Assembly: GCF_040954645.1 (NCBI RefSeq)
Contig: NC_092809.1
Location: forward strand, 64,914,141-64,978,140
Direction: 5' to 3'
DNA: 64,000 bases
DNA from: Diabrotica undecimpunctata
Taxonomy: Eukaryota; Arthropoda; Insecta; Coleoptera; Chrysomelidae
Both the position numbers and the translations under genes were made by a program. Under the pieces are notes generated by a model. That model had not been told where the DNA came from and made no database searches. It saw only the letters and a program-made list of their open reading frames with translations. This document shows, in pieces, positions 32,332 through 44,464 of the stretch. Every line of letters begins with the position of its first letter. Position 1 is the stretch's first letter.

Positions 32332-32732
32332 CCCGTTTTTTTTTAGGTCTAAATTTTGGTATTTTAAATATCATTTTACCGTTTTTTAAAATAAAATTAG
32401 AAGACTTTTCTAAAACCGAAAACTAACTTGTACTAAATATAAGCAAAAGCCTAGTTCGTATATGGAGCTTGCTTTGCTAAAAGACAGTTCAAATCGAGAA
32501 AAGCATATCTACAATAATACTCATAACATTTTATGCCCAAACACAAATGCTGAACAAGATGAAAACACAATTGTATTATTATATTAATAACAAAATAAAC
32601 AATGAATTTGACTGCAGAGTATGTGTAAAAAAAATTTGCATTTAACTCCTTTCATACATATATGAAAATAAAAATATACAATATTTTCATCAAAATATTG
32701 ATTCAATCCTTCATTGTTAGTAAGTTGTTATT

Positions 32733-32878
32733 AATTCTGTTTCTCTTTCTGATATGTCTTACCTATAAAATTACATATGTAATGATTGTGCAGATTGACT
32801 CCCAAATAAATTTGTAACGGCGAATGCGTGTATAGAAGGGTAACTTCCACCGGCAGTCCCACTGGACTGCCACATCCG
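32733..32878 (-). repeat. Repeat head D with terminal hairpin
   Basis: Same arrangement as head C, hairpin at 32852-32871. The about 150 bp before heads C and D also match each other (GAATTT-ACTGCAGAGTATGTGTAAA), so C and D are a tandem pair. Confidence 0.7.
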
Positions 32879-32889
32879 TTTTTAAAAAT

Positions 32890-33290
32890 ATTTATTAAAA
32901 TACTGAAATAGCGATAATATTACTCCAATAGCCTCAATTGCGTCATTTGAAATATCTATTTGATGAAATGTTATTTTCTCTCACGTAAAAGTTTACTCTC
33001 TTTTATGTCATTTCTTGTTTTTATTATCATGTTTTTTTGCGATTGGATTTGAAGCATTACTTGTTGACGCAACATTTCCATTTATCGTGTAATCATCATC
33101 AGAGTCACTATTTTCTGATTCATAAGTAGGACACGTAGGTTTAAGTGTAGGCTGCCACTAATCGTCGCCTTTATTTTCAAACTCAAAATCAGAATCATTA
33201 TCATACAAAAGGTCATAGATTCCATGCGGATTTGCTCGTATGTCTTCTAGGTTAATTTTGGAACTTGAACCTGTAACCAAAAGATTTAAT
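32890..33290 (-). pseudogene. piggyBac (i) transposase, N-terminal piece
   Basis: The minus strand reads INLEDIRANPHGIYDLLYDN, an Asp/Glu/Ser-rich region (SDFEFENKGDD, YESENSDSDDDYT), and then DISNDAIEAIGVILS with QYFNKYF, the start of the DDE domain. A possible intron acceptor (TTGGTTACAG) lies at the upstream end. A stop (TAG in GDD-stop-WQP) is present. Such acidic N-termini are usual in piggyBac proteins. Confidence 0.6.
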
Positions 33291-33309
33291 TTATTTACAC
33301 ATATTTAGG

Positions 33310-34345
33310 CCATAGAATCACTTGGAAAATGGAAAGTAACGAACACTAATATATCAAAAAAGAGAACACCATGGTTTAGAGAGGAAGTGAATACAAAATG
33401 TGAAGAAAGGAAGAAAAACCTTTTTACAATACAGAACACAACAAACACAACAGGCATAAACCACTATAAACGAGTCAGAAATTAAACGAATACTTTAGTT
33501 AGACAAATAAAAAAGGAACACTGTCAAAGTTTTTCAAAACAGATGCAGCACGACTTCTATGGAACACAAAACGAAATATGGAGAATGATCAGAGGACAAA
33601 GAAAAGAGATAAACGAACTAATAAAAACAAAACACATTCAGAAGGAAACAGGTAGACTACTTTCGATCCCTATTTGCTAAAGCTGACGATAATGAACCAC
33701 CAACACCAGAGGTGACGACAAAAGAAGAAATAAATATCGAGGAGGAAGAGGTAAAGGAAGCATTAAGGAAATTAAAAAATAGAAAATCACCAGGAGAGGA
33801 CAGAATATTTTTAACGAACTCCTAAAGTACGGAGGACCAGATCTGACCAAACAACTACTAAAACTAATCCAAAAAATAATAGAACAAAACAGAATTCTTC
33901 AAGAATGGAGATTAAGCATCCTAATATCTATTTCAAAGAGAGGGACAAATCGGACCCGGAAAATGAAAGAGGAATTAATTTATTAAACACAACACTAAAA
34001 TTAACAACCAAGTGATAACAAATAAATTGAATAAAATTATAACACTAGCAGAAGAACTACAACGTTTTAGGTCGAGATCATGCACCGATGGTATATTTAT
34101 AATGAGGCAAGTGCAACAGAAATCATTAGAATACAACAAACCGCCATATCTATGTTTCGTGGATCTTACAAAGGCATTTGACCGGGTCAAATTAAAAGAC
34201 GTTATCCACTTACTGTATGCAAGAGACATACCTCTAGGAATAATCAAAACGATCAAAGATATCTACCAAAACAACACAATAAAAGTAAAAGTAGAAGAAG
34301 AATTTACCGACCCTATTGAAGCTGGCAATGGGATAAGACATAAAA
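33310..34345 (+). pseudogene. RTE-like reverse transcriptase fragment (linker to motif B)
   Basis: In changing frames: TPWFREEVNTKCEERKK, MQHDFYGTQNEIWRMIRGQR, EEEVKEALRKLKN, FNELLKYGGPDLTKQLLKLI, EELQRFRSRSCTDGIFIMRQ and CFVDLTKAFDRVKL (motif A). It is cut off at AGNGIR, just before the usual QG of motif B, and the catalytic YADD is absent. The sequence belongs to another subfamily than the copies at 2.6 and 12 kb; a sister fragment is at 39905-40240. Confidence 0.65.
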
Positions 34346-35562
34346 ACGTAAGTCATTATACTAAATTATGCATTATAACACAATCGAACGATTTGGGTCT
34401 GAACCAAATTATAAATTATTTTGCTCTTAATTTTGTAGTTTGTTATGACACTCACGATTGTGGGTACCGGGTCTGTAAGGAATAAAATTAGTTTTGATAC
34501 TATTCCATATTAACTGTATTTTCTATTAATTTTGATTTTCCACCAGCAGCTAATTTGAGACAATTGGCATGTCTGTCACTAAATAGTGTACAGACGTCCT
34601 TTCATACTCCTTTTAACCCTTTTCTCTACTATTTTTGTACTGAATAGTCCTTTTTTGAGGTTGGCCAACTATTTTTAATAACATTTAATTTGCAATTTGT
34701 AGGCATTTTTTTAATAAAGTCCTGTAAGTCCAATATCAAATTTAGGTTTATATATCGTACTAAAATATTTTTTTTATCTTAATTAATACAGCAAAACCCT
34801 GAGTAGTATAGATATATTAAAATCTTTATTTTGATCAAAACAAAGCTCGTAATAATCTAAGAATAATGTTAATTAAACAAAGAAAAAAGTTAGTGAACAC
34901 TATAAAGACTCTACTTATAAACTAATAACAATATCCAAAGCCTCTCGATGTTCCGCTTATGTCTTAAATCGATTGACATTATTCCAGACGACAGCCCTTT
35001 TTCCCCCTTCATTTGATTTTGTCTTATACTAACGAGGTATAACCTCATCAAAGCACCAACTCCCCCCAAAAAGAAACAACTTCTCCAATTGAATCCAAAC
35101 TTGCTTTGAGTGACTGTTATATGTTCAAATGTTTCTTGGAAATGACAATCTGGGGGATTAGCTTTTTGATGTTCGTAGTAAATTAAAAGAGAGATGTAGG
35201 GAGTTAGAAATGTAGGAAGCTTGTGATTGTAGAAAATAAAACAGTATCAGGAAGTACGTTACTCATTTGGAAACCAAAGGCTGTTAGTTTGGGCTACGTT
35301 GATAGTACAGTATAAAACTTCAAACGCGTATATTAATATTCATAATGTTTATTTACTTTATATTATATAATCTACAACAAGTTTACAAGATGATAATTTA
35401 ATAGAATATAAATACTATTTAATTTAAATTTTAATATGTGGTACCAACAAATAAATGGTAGCAAACAAAAAAGCAGATAATAATCAGAGATTATGCACAA
35501 GAACTACAGTGGTTTATACCATTGACATATTTGTTTTATAATACCACCAGGTTGATATTATA
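34346..35562. other. No recognised feature
   Basis: AT-rich sequence without a nameable ORF or RNA. Confidence 0.3.
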
Positions 35563-35570
35563 TTAACCCA

Positions 35571-38070
35571 CTAGCGGACCCGACAGACTTCGTTCTGTCA
35601 AATAGATTTGGAATGTGGCAGTTTATTTCTTTAATTCTCCTGAACAGAACCATCACCATGATGATAAGGCGGTGTGTGAGGGTCAGCTCGGTTGACCTAA
35701 GTATCTTCGCTTCCACGAACTTTGGCCACCCTTTTGAACCCATTAAAAACCCCGAATGGGATGTCTGCCAGAGGGCTTCAAACTAAGAGGGGATCTTAAG
35801 GTTCAAACCAGATTGAAAAATAATCTAAAAGGATAGTGGGAACTTAAAGGTGACAAATATTTATAAAGTGGGTGCTTCAATGACAAAACATAGAGATAAT
35901 TAATTATTTATTAATATTATTATTATTAACGTAGGATTAATAACCGATGTAATAAAGAATAATGAAATAAAACTTATATAAGTATTTTCAGTAATCGCTT
36001 TATTGTAAATCACGTAAATCATAATTATTAACAAAAATCTGTTTTTATTGTAGTGCTTCATGATATACAATGTTTTTTGTTTGATTACCTGGTCTATACA
36101 AACAAATCTAATGGTTTTCCAACACGGGAACAGGCAATATACAATTGACCATGTGAGAAACATGGGTTTTCTAGATTAATACCATAAACACCTAAAGATT
36201 GCCGCTGAGACTTCTTTATGATCATAGCAAAAGCAAGTCGCACTGGAAACTGTAGTCGTTTAAATTCAAATGGTACATCAGTCGAAATCATTGGGATGCT
36301 TGGTATCAAAACGTCTTCTCTTTTATACTTTCCTTTCAGTATAGTTGCTTCTATCACGTTATTCAATAATTTTTTTATCGCTCACCGTGTGCCGTTGCAA
36401 AGACGCAGTTGGTTGATATTTCTCAACATTATAACTACCGATCCAACCTTTAATTGAAGATTCTGAGGTGGCAATCCTGGTAAATCCAGCGAATTTAAAA
36501 ATTCAGGCTGATAGTTGACGACATCATCTTGGTTAGTAATCGAATCAACTGATTTATATATCCTCAATTCGCCTTTAATTTGTTCTTAATTTTGAAATTT
36601 AATTCATTTACATCTATGTCTTTTGTAGCCAATATATCCCGTTCACTAAACCAATCATGGTTTCTGTAATTTTGAGCAACATCTGGAAACACCTTTTGAA
36701 TAAGTTCATCTTTTGATCGAGTTAACTGACAAAAACTTAGAGGAAAGTTAATGCAACCAGTCAAGGTAACCAGTCAAGGAAATTTGCCATTACCAATGTC
36801 AATGAGTTGTTTAGAGAATATGTCTCCAGATTGATCATTTTGCAACTTGACACTCACATCCTTACTTCAGTGTAACACCTTGACATGTTTCCACAAATTG
36901 GAGCACTTTAAAAATGCATTGAGTTCATCAGCTGGCGTTGATCGTGGAATCACTGGCAATGTTTGACGACAATCTCCTGCTAATAAAATCATTAAACCAC
37001 CAAATGGGTTATGATTCCTCCGTAGATCTTGTAAGGTTCTCTCTAAAGCCTTCTCAAAATGTTCTTCAAAATGTTTCAGGTTGGAGTTTCGTTGCTTTGC
37101 ATGTTTAATGACAATTTAAGTGCTGAATGGGCTGTTCGATCATCTTCACGTAAAATTGCTGCGATTCCCGATAAAGCGAGTGCAAGTACAATTTTATTTT
37201 GTGGGCGAATTGTTGCTAATATTAATGAAATCAAAAAGGTTTTTACTGTACCACCAGGTGCATCTAAGAAGTAAATCCCTCCTGTTTTATCATTTGTTAC
37301 TTTCATAAGTTTATCAAATAAATACTTCTGTTGGTCATTCAATAGTGGAAGATTTTTTTTTAATTAATTGTTTCAAAGTGTTGATATCCTACAGTTTTTA
37401 TCGGTGCAACTCTTGGTTAAAAGCATTATGCATTAGACGATTGGGCGCCGTCAGGCCTAATTGAAATAATGGCTCGTTTGACATCATCAAGCACATGTCC
37501 TCAAATGAAATCAATGCTTCATTGTAAATTGTTTCACTTATTTGTATATTTGGATTTCCCCTTCTACTCCGTATTTGATACAAAGAATGAAAGAATATTG
37601 CGAGGCCTATCAAATCTATAGCTCTTACATTTTTTAATTTTTTAATTTGGTCGGGTTCACGATATTATCACTTTTGTGTGAACGCATTACACCCTCCAAC
37701 GGGAACACGCACACACACGAACGCGCACACACACGGACGCGCACATACATGCAATTGATTGAATTTGAACTTTGTAGCAACCCGTGCGTTGCTTTAAACT
37801 AAAGCAACAGCAAACATGCCTGTATTTGGGAGGAGATTGAAGTCATAAAACAACCATAAAAGAGATGTGACCTTGTCAATTCCATCAACCATAATCACCC
37901 ACACTAAGTTATGCGTATTTATTTGCAGTAATAAGTATTGTTTGTTAGTTTGAAGCATTTAAATATAGTATAATACGAGTATTAGAACTTGAAAATAAAT
38001 ATGTAATGGGCATACGATTTGATAGTAACATAATTTCGATATAAATAAAACTTATTATTTATATATATGA
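35571..38070 (-). mobile_element. Helitron with PIF1-like helicase remnant
   Basis: On the minus strand the 3' end shows a hairpin (GACAGAACGAAGTCTGTC), seven bases and CTAG, then T in the flank: the standard Helitron terminus. The proposed 5' end is TCATATATATAAAT at 38070, preceded by A, giving the expected insertion between A and T. The inside holds a helicase coding remnant and a CA/CG-rich leader (37690-37750). No replication-initiator (HUH) domain is present, so it is a deleted copy. The 3' end is firm, the 5' end tentative. Confidence 0.65.
36060..37620 (-). pseudogene. Helitron PIF1-like helicase, C-terminal half
   Basis: Read right to left on the minus strand: NEALISFEDMC and NRLMHNAFNQEL, then NDQQKYLFDKL and FLDAPGGTVKT (Walker A, with Val for the essential Gly, about 37240), LALALSGIAA, GGLMILLAGDCRQTLPVI (motif III region), LLFGDFRQ-like text absent, then FSERDILATKDIDVNELN, LQLKVGSVVIMLRNI and the final FEFKRLQFPVRLAFAMIIKKSQ followed by FSHGQLYIACSRV. 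Frameshifts and stops separate these blocks. This is the helicase that unwinds DNA during rolling-circle Helitron transposition. Confidence 0.8.
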
Positions 38071-38172
38071 TAAATTTGTGTTGATTATGCTTCTAGCAAA
38101 ATATATTTTAAATGATTGATATGAGTCGGGGTTTTTCGCTTGCTCAACCCTTGACATAATATATTTTTGTAG

Positions 38173-39516
38173 AACCTCCAGATACAAATGTAGACACGGA
38201 CGAGGATTCAGTTGATGAAGGAGGGTATGTAGTGATATAGTAATTATGTAGTGATATAATAATAAATACGACTACCAAATAATGAAAGAATTGGTTTGAA
38301 CGAAGTATCTATACAGAATAAAGACATTCCTGGCCATCATTTTGAATCTGAAGTGGTAAAAAATTTGATTTCAGAGAGACTTTTGGGGCCTCGAAATCAA
38401 GGAAATGGCTGAAGGGAGCAGACTTTGACAAAAAACGTGCATCGGCATTTCCAAAACCCGACTGTTCTAAATATGAACAAATGTCTCCAACGAAAATATT
38501 TAAACAATTTGTATATGATGCATTTATCCAACATTTAGTGAAAGAAAGGTGTCACTATGCATTATTTTTAAATTGTCGTGATCCCAAGATAACAGGTGAG
38601 GAGATCCGTTTGTTTATTACTATTTTATACATAAATGGGTATAATCAATTACCATTCAAGCGACATTATTGGGATTATAATGACGTTATAAAAAATCATG
38701 CAGTATCCAAGCCATAAGAAGAGATCGATTTTTACAGATTTCCCGGTTTTTGCACTGTTCAGATAATACCAAAATCAACCAAAATAACAAGAAATGGAAA
38801 ATGCGACCTCTTGTGAACATGCTTAAAAAAAGTTGTGTTAAAAATTTTGTACCGGAAGAACATTTATCTTACGATGAAAGTATGCTAAAAAAACACTTTG
38901 GCAGACATAGCTGTAAGCAGTTTATTAGAGGAAAGCCAATTAAATTTAGATACAAAATGTGGTGTGTCAACACAAAAATGGGATTTGATTAACTTTGACT
39001 TATACCAAGGAAAAAATCCAAAATCAAATAATGACTACGAAAAACTGTCAGCCAAGGAAAGCCATCTAAGATAAAATATTTATATGAATAATTTGTTTTC
39101 TAGAATGACTTTATTTTCATTTTTAAAATTTCGTGGTTGAAACGCCATAAGAACCAGTCGCAAAAACCGAGTTCCCAGAGGATGTCTATTAACTCCTAAA
39201 AATGAATTTATGAAAAAATGTTGAGGAATTTTGAAACAGCTATTAAACGAAATGATGGACAATTAGATGTCCGGTGGATGGATAATGCAGTATAACAATG
39301 ATTTCTTCATCCTGTGGCACTCAAAAAGTAGACCAAGTAAGAAAATTTTCTCAGAAACTCAAACGAAACATTATCGTTTCTAGACCGAAATTGATCGTTA
39401 AGTATAACACATTTATTAGAGGAACTGATCAAATGGCACTTCTTGTTTTATACCGTTTTACTCTCGATAGTATACATTTTTATAATTTATCGTACCGAAT
39501 TACATTTTTTTTATGA
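38173..39516 (+). pseudogene. piggyBac (ii) transposase, decayed
   Basis: An intron acceptor (TTTTTGTAG at 38172) precedes an acidic stretch EPPDTNVDTDEDSVDEGG. Further blocks: FKQFVYDAFIQHLVKE, ITGEEIRLFITILYINGYNQLP, NTKINQNNKKWKMRPLVNML, LSYDESMLKKHFGRHSCKQFI (first catalytic Asp in YDESM) and KPIKFRYKMWCVN, FDLYQGKNPKSN. The part with the second Asp is scrambled; the third (GTDQM, where relatives have GVD or GTD) is at about 39420. A frameshift or stop separates almost every block. The wording is nearest to PGBD2/3-type proteins. Confidence 0.7.
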
Positions 39517-39904
39517 ATAAATCTCTATTTTTGTTTTATTGCCTACTTTAATGTATTCCAAATGTTTTAATTTTTGGTTTATTATTTTCAACAAAAACTA
39601 GGTAGTATAAGCGCCTAGCGTTGCTTAAGGCAACGCTTAATATCTCAGAAAAAATATTTTATGAAGTTTTTTATTATTTAAACACAAATTCATTATTAAT
39701 ATTGCAAAAAATAATACAAAATCAATAATTCAATCAATAAATCAATAATCAATAATCTCGACGCTAATGGGTTAATATAAAATAAAATTTATCAAATGTA
39801 TTCTCGTTAAATTTAATAAAAAATTCAAAAAAAGTTTTTCATGTTGAATAGGTTGATTTTTCTTATGTCGGTTTTATTGAGTAAAAGATGAATAATTTAC
39901 GAAG

Positions 39905-40240
39905 AAACACCACTATTAATCACAACAATAAAATTGACAACAAAAAGTGATAACAAATAAACTAAAGGAAAATATAGCAGAAGAACTAATTAATTAGAAT
40001 ACTACAACAAAGTAGAAGAAGAACTAACTAAGCCAAGTGAAGCTAACAATGGAATAAGACAAGGGTATTTCTTAATTTCTCTGCCCTTATAGATGATATA
40101 TTAAAAAATAAGAACGAAGAATGGGGAAAACGACTTAAAATAATCTGCCATGAGGACGACACAATACTAATTTCTCAAAGTAAAGATGGTGTACAAACTA
40201 TGCTGTACCATTTTAATATAACAGACAAATAATTTAATTA
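39905..40240 (+). pseudogene. RTE-like reverse transcriptase fragment with internal deletion
   Basis: Reads VEEELTKPSEANNGIRQG, then SLLIDDILKNKNEEWG and ICHEDDTILISQSKDG, the motif C region with YADD changed to HEDD. The part before 40000 matches 33975-34030 of the larger fragment and then skips about 230 bp. It is a separate, shorter copy of that subfamily. Confidence 0.55.
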
Positions 40241-40419
40241 TTAAATGTTAATTTTTACAAAAAAAGATAAAATGCAAAGTTATAACAGAAAATGTACTAA
40301 GATGTAATTGGAGCTGGTTTACTCAGCTTCAGTAATAACTGGAGCTAGAGAGATAATTATATAAGATAAAGTGATTACTTGGTAGTACGGTAGTATGGAA
40401 GTAGCGTTATTATGGCATC

Positions 40420-42123
40420 TCATTTTTTATGGAAAGCACTAAAACAGTCAGCGTGCAAGTGAACCTTGCATTTTCCGCACATATAAACAGAGTTAGTTTT
40501 GCAGTATGCACCGCCGTCTACGTCCCTCCTCTTCGCGAACGATATTATGATCAGTCTGGTCATATTGAATATCAAAAGGTAAACTTCCTTTAGAAGGACG
40601 ACCCCATGCAGGTGTGGATAGCGTTGGCTCTGGATCTGATTCGGAGTCACCTTCTTCAGCAGCTGATTTTACTGTAAATCTTTTTTCGTTCTGTATCAGT
40701 GACAAAACCAACAAAGAACGGAATTGCAATTGGGAGAGTCATTCGCAATGTTGTAAATTTTCCATGTAAATTCTCCATGAATTTACAACTGTACAATCCA
40801 CAAGGTTTATAAACAAGGGCCACCCCACTTTTTATTTCTTACTCGGATCCGGTAATTTGATACCAAATTATCTAGGAGATCAACACCTCCCATATGTCGG
40901 TTATAATCGTTAATCATATTAGGCTGAGGTATTGAATCTTCCTTTCGTAGCTTTCGATTATATCTTTTTATCATTTTGCTACTTTGTAGAGGACATCCCG
41001 GTAACCTATTCTCTCTCACGGCGCTAGAAAAGAAAATTCCTTTTTCACCTAGAATGTGGAATAGTGCATGACTCGAAAAAAAGTTGTCGAAGAAAACTCT
41101 ATGTTCTGAAGGGTTTTGTATTACATGTAGCAGATCCAAAACTACTTGCGTCCCTAATGTGTATTGAGATTTCTGCCTTTCTGGATTTGCGCCACCATAA
41201 GGAATGAATTGGTATAGATATCCCTCTGAGCTACACAAGCACCAGACCTTGAAGCCAAAGCGCACTGGTTTCCCTTCCTAAACATTTTTGCAGAATGTCA
41301 GCCGAAATAAGGACCATTTGTTCATCTATATACATATTATGAGCAAATAGTCCAAACTGCAAATATCGTTCGTTCATCAGCAAAAATAATGGACGTATAT
41401 GGGCAAATTTATCATTTTTGTCTAAGTTATTATTATCGGAGACATGAAGATTTCTTTTTATGTTTCGGAAGGTCTTTCGACTCATGCACTTTCTCACGAG
41501 CTCCACGCCTGTATCTGGGTCTTTTGACCAATACATATCACACGCCGGAAGTGTATGATAACCGGTAAAGATTAAAATACCAAAAAAATTCTGTAGTTGA
41601 GCTGGAGAGAGTTTAAAATCATGTCTGTTTTTATACAGGCACACGCCAGGCTGAATTCGAGTATCTTCTGGAATACAATATCGTCAAAAAATAAAAATAT
41701 TTTAAATGGTGTTTTCCCATCAAGTCTCAGCGTTATTTCTTCCTTTTTATTAAATTCATTTTTTTTTTGGAGAAGAGGAATATTAGTTTTTTGATGATTT
41801 GGACCATTCAGGTGTATTTTGCGTTGGTTTGCGTTTTCGTTGGGAACTTACTTTTCCTTTCTTCCCCCTACTTGTAGATGGTTCCAATATGGATTCTGTG
41901 GGCGTTTTAGCCTCATCTCGAGACCTTGTGTGGATCTCGAATGTTCCGGCGATATCAGTTAAAGCTTCTTCTCTATAAGAAGATTATCATCCAAATCCTC
42001 TTCATCTGTTAACAAATCAACTAAACGAGGTATATAAACTGAATCTATCTCATCCGCTTCTTCTAAATCAAAATCATCCTCCAGTATAGCTTGAAGTTCT
42101 TTCACTGAACGAGGTATCTTCAT
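40420..42123 (-). pseudogene. piggyBac-like element (iii) transposase, nearly full length
   Basis: The start is at 42123 (MKIPRSVKELQAILEDDFDL). An acidic N-terminus (LLTDEEDLDDN) is followed, after frame breaks, by KLSPAQLQNFFGILIFTGYH, ACDMYWSKDPDTG, FRNIKRNLHVSDNNNL, MYIDEQMVLI (first Asp), KVWCLCSSEGYLYQF, HRVFFDNFFSSHALFHIL (second Asp) and NRHMGGVDLLDNLVSNYRI (third Asp). After another break comes CKTNSVYMCGKCKVHLHADCF, an intact-looking Cys/His-rich end-binding domain. About 568 codons, the usual size. All three catalytic Asp remain although there are at least four frame breaks. Upstream at 42887-42898 AATGGGTTAA may be its 5' end. Confidence 0.8.
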
Positions 42124-42955
42124 TCATATTCGGACAGTCTAAAAATAGAAGATCGTTTCAGAATACATATATGTAAATGTATTATCGTACATATCTGATA
42201 ATAATATTGTATATGGCATTATGTATATGGAATATTATCTGGTAATAATATTTATATGGAATATGTATATGGGATTTACAAAACACTAATAACAAATTTT
42301 ACATACCCTCTGGACATCTTGATTCACGGTAAAAATACTGCAAAATTGTAAAAAATAGATACTAACGAGTAAAATCACTATTATTATACCACTTTAACTA
42401 ACTATTATTATACCAAAGAAACCACTACATAGTTGGAAATAATAGCTAAGACTGAAAAATTTGTATTGTTAGTAGACTATCCAATATGGATAATAAATTC
42501 ACGGATCGCGCCAAAGGTTCATAAACGAAACATTATCTTTAAGGCGTTATAAATTGTATGAGTAGTAATATTTAAAATTACGTTTGGATAATATTATTCT
42601 ACAATCTTTAATTAAACAAGGAATTCTGGTTTGATCTAATTTTAAATATCTTGTGATTTATTATGCGAGCTCAAACGACACCGACAGATACTAGTAAATT
42701 TGGAGTGTTTTGATTATTATTTCAAAAATTATACAACACATAATATGGACCATATTATGATACAGATAACAAACACGTCAATAAACTATTTATATAAAAG
42801 ACCAATATATAAACCATAATATTCATCACATAAAAATTGTAGAAAAAAATAATTAAAGAAATGTTTTGTTTTCGATACATTGGCCATTAATGGGTTAACT
42901 GATAAATGGTAAGGATATGACTTAAGGATCTAGTTTAAGTTAAGTAGCTGATTTA
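42124..42955. other. Upstream region of piggyBac (iii), no gene
   Basis: AT-rich. GGCCATTAATGGGTTAA at 42882-42898 has the TTAACCCATTA pattern seen at 39775 in the same orientation, so it may be a piggyBac terminus. Confidence 0.4.
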
Positions 42956-42959
42956 TTGA

Positions 42960-43490
42960 CAGGCATAACCAACAAAGCAGATATTGGTATAGCAAAATAA
43001 ACGACGTGTGCAAAAATCCTGAGCCTGAGTCCAGCGCAAAACGAGATAAACAAATGAATTAATCATTTACAGTTACACCACACAAAAATGCCAACCTTTT
43101 CCTAAAACTCAAGATAAGAAAAACACAACAAAAAGAAAATCTTGTGGAAGTGTAGTATTAACTAGCACGCCATACAAAAAACTTCTCTTGAAAACGACAT
43201 CAATAAGAAAGAACCAAAAAAAAAGCAATTAAAAGGAAAAATAAAAATAACAAGAAAACATTCAAATAGAAGAAACCAAAACAACAAAAGAATATAAAAA
43301 AGTCTATACAATTCTTCGGATTTAGAAGACACATGCAACTTTTCTCTTCTACTCCGAGGAATAAATTACTTCAATTGATGGATGGATTCAATGCCCAATG
43401 TGTTGGGAATGGGCTCACGAATTGTGTGTGGGAGTTGAGAAAGAAGAAGATAAATTTTTTTGTTAACACCGCTGCGATGTTCCCTTTGCA
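42960..43490 (+). pseudogene. pogo/Tigger-like transposase, C-terminal tail with zinc-finger-like end
   Basis: A Lys/Asn/Ser-rich tail (SLENDINKKEPKKK in frame) leads to GWIQCPMCWEWAHELCVGVEKEEDKFFC (split over two frames), a PHD-like Cys/His pattern common at the C-terminus of insect pogo-like and jerky-type proteins. The DDE domain itself is missing. Frameshifts are present. Confidence 0.5.
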
Positions 43491-43563
43491 TTAACCAAAG
43501 TTCAGCGAAAGATTAGGTTTTAAAGACATTTTTTTCTTGATATTATATATGTTGTTTATACAA

Positions 43564-43611
43564 CGGATCGTTTTACCCCCAATATGCGGGTAAAATCATC
43601 CCGTTGCTATA
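43564..43611. repeat. Imperfect 46-bp hairpin
   Basis: CAACGGATCGTTTTACCCC and GGGTAAAATCATCCCGTTG form an inverted repeat with two mismatches and a one-base offset around an AATATG centre. Confidence 0.5.
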
Positions 43612-44440
43612 TTATATTTTTCGAATTTTTAAAAAGTGAATAAAGATTTTTTAAGTTGTGTTCTGTTAAGATAAATTACTCTTTTAGGTTTACTCTATTA
43701 AAATCAAATTTTAAAAATATTTTGCCATTTTTAAGAAGACCTTTTCTTACGGGGATCATTTACTTGCCTCTCCCCTACGTATTTTTTATAGTTTACATTT
43801 TTTTTTTAAATTATGCATCAGCCAATTTACGAATGATAATTAAAATTTTAATATTTACATGATGATTACAAACAAACTTAAATACCTGAGTCAGTTACAA
43901 TACTCATTAACTAACAGACAAACCAGTATATTTCCCTTAATAACTTGAAATCTGCAAATTAATCCATAAATCTCGGTAACTGAAAGAAATATGCATATTA
44001 AAGAACAAATATACATAATAAAGCAACGAAACATAAACTGGCTGATAACTTCTACGTTGTAAATCATGCGTTTCCGGGATTAGTTTGTTTTGAACGTGAT
44101 CTGTGAAGGCGAAAAACAAATAAACCTTTTTTCAGCTTTTGCTGTACAAACTTTTTCAGTTCAATATATCTGATGGAAAAAACGAATGGCAACGAGTTTC
44201 ATATTTTGGGGTGTATATGTACATACAAAAAAGCGTAACGCCCTTTTAATGCCATGCAACAGAAAAAATCGAGTATTTCGTTAAAATTCTTTAACGTTTA
44301 GTAAATAACTTGGTGTAATTTAGTTAAGAAAATATAGTAAAAACAAAACTGTGATGGATTCGACCGTTACTTGATGGAAGTTTCACCGACAGAGAAAAAA
44401 AAAGTACTTTCTGCTCGATTACATATACAGTCTGGATATC
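43612..44440. other. No recognised feature
   Basis: AT-rich sequence; short ORFs here have no recognisable domain. Confidence 0.3.
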
Positions 44441-44464
44441 ATCAAAAATAGCCAAACACATAAA

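Larger units (their letters stand above)
35563..39775 (+). mobile_element. piggyBac-like element (ii), carrying a Helitron
   Basis: TTAACCCA at 35563 and, inverted, TGGGTTAA at 39768-39775 are candidate ends with TTAA target sites. The plus-strand transposase remnant (38173-39516) lies close to the right end, as in normal piggyBac elements. The space between is taken by a Helitron (35571-38070). The pairing of the two ends is inferred from short sequence identity only. Confidence 0.45.

Noticed and set aside
35571..37680. Functional PIF1 helicase host gene
   Set aside because: Frame breaks, the altered Walker A motif and the adjoining Helitron terminus make a dead Helitron the simpler reading.
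39595..39650. Second Helitron terminus (AAGCGTTGCCTTAAGCAACGCT hairpin near a CTAG)
   Set aside because: Read on the minus strand the hairpin is 14 or more bases away from CTAG and no matching 5' end or helicase belongs to it; too weak to call.
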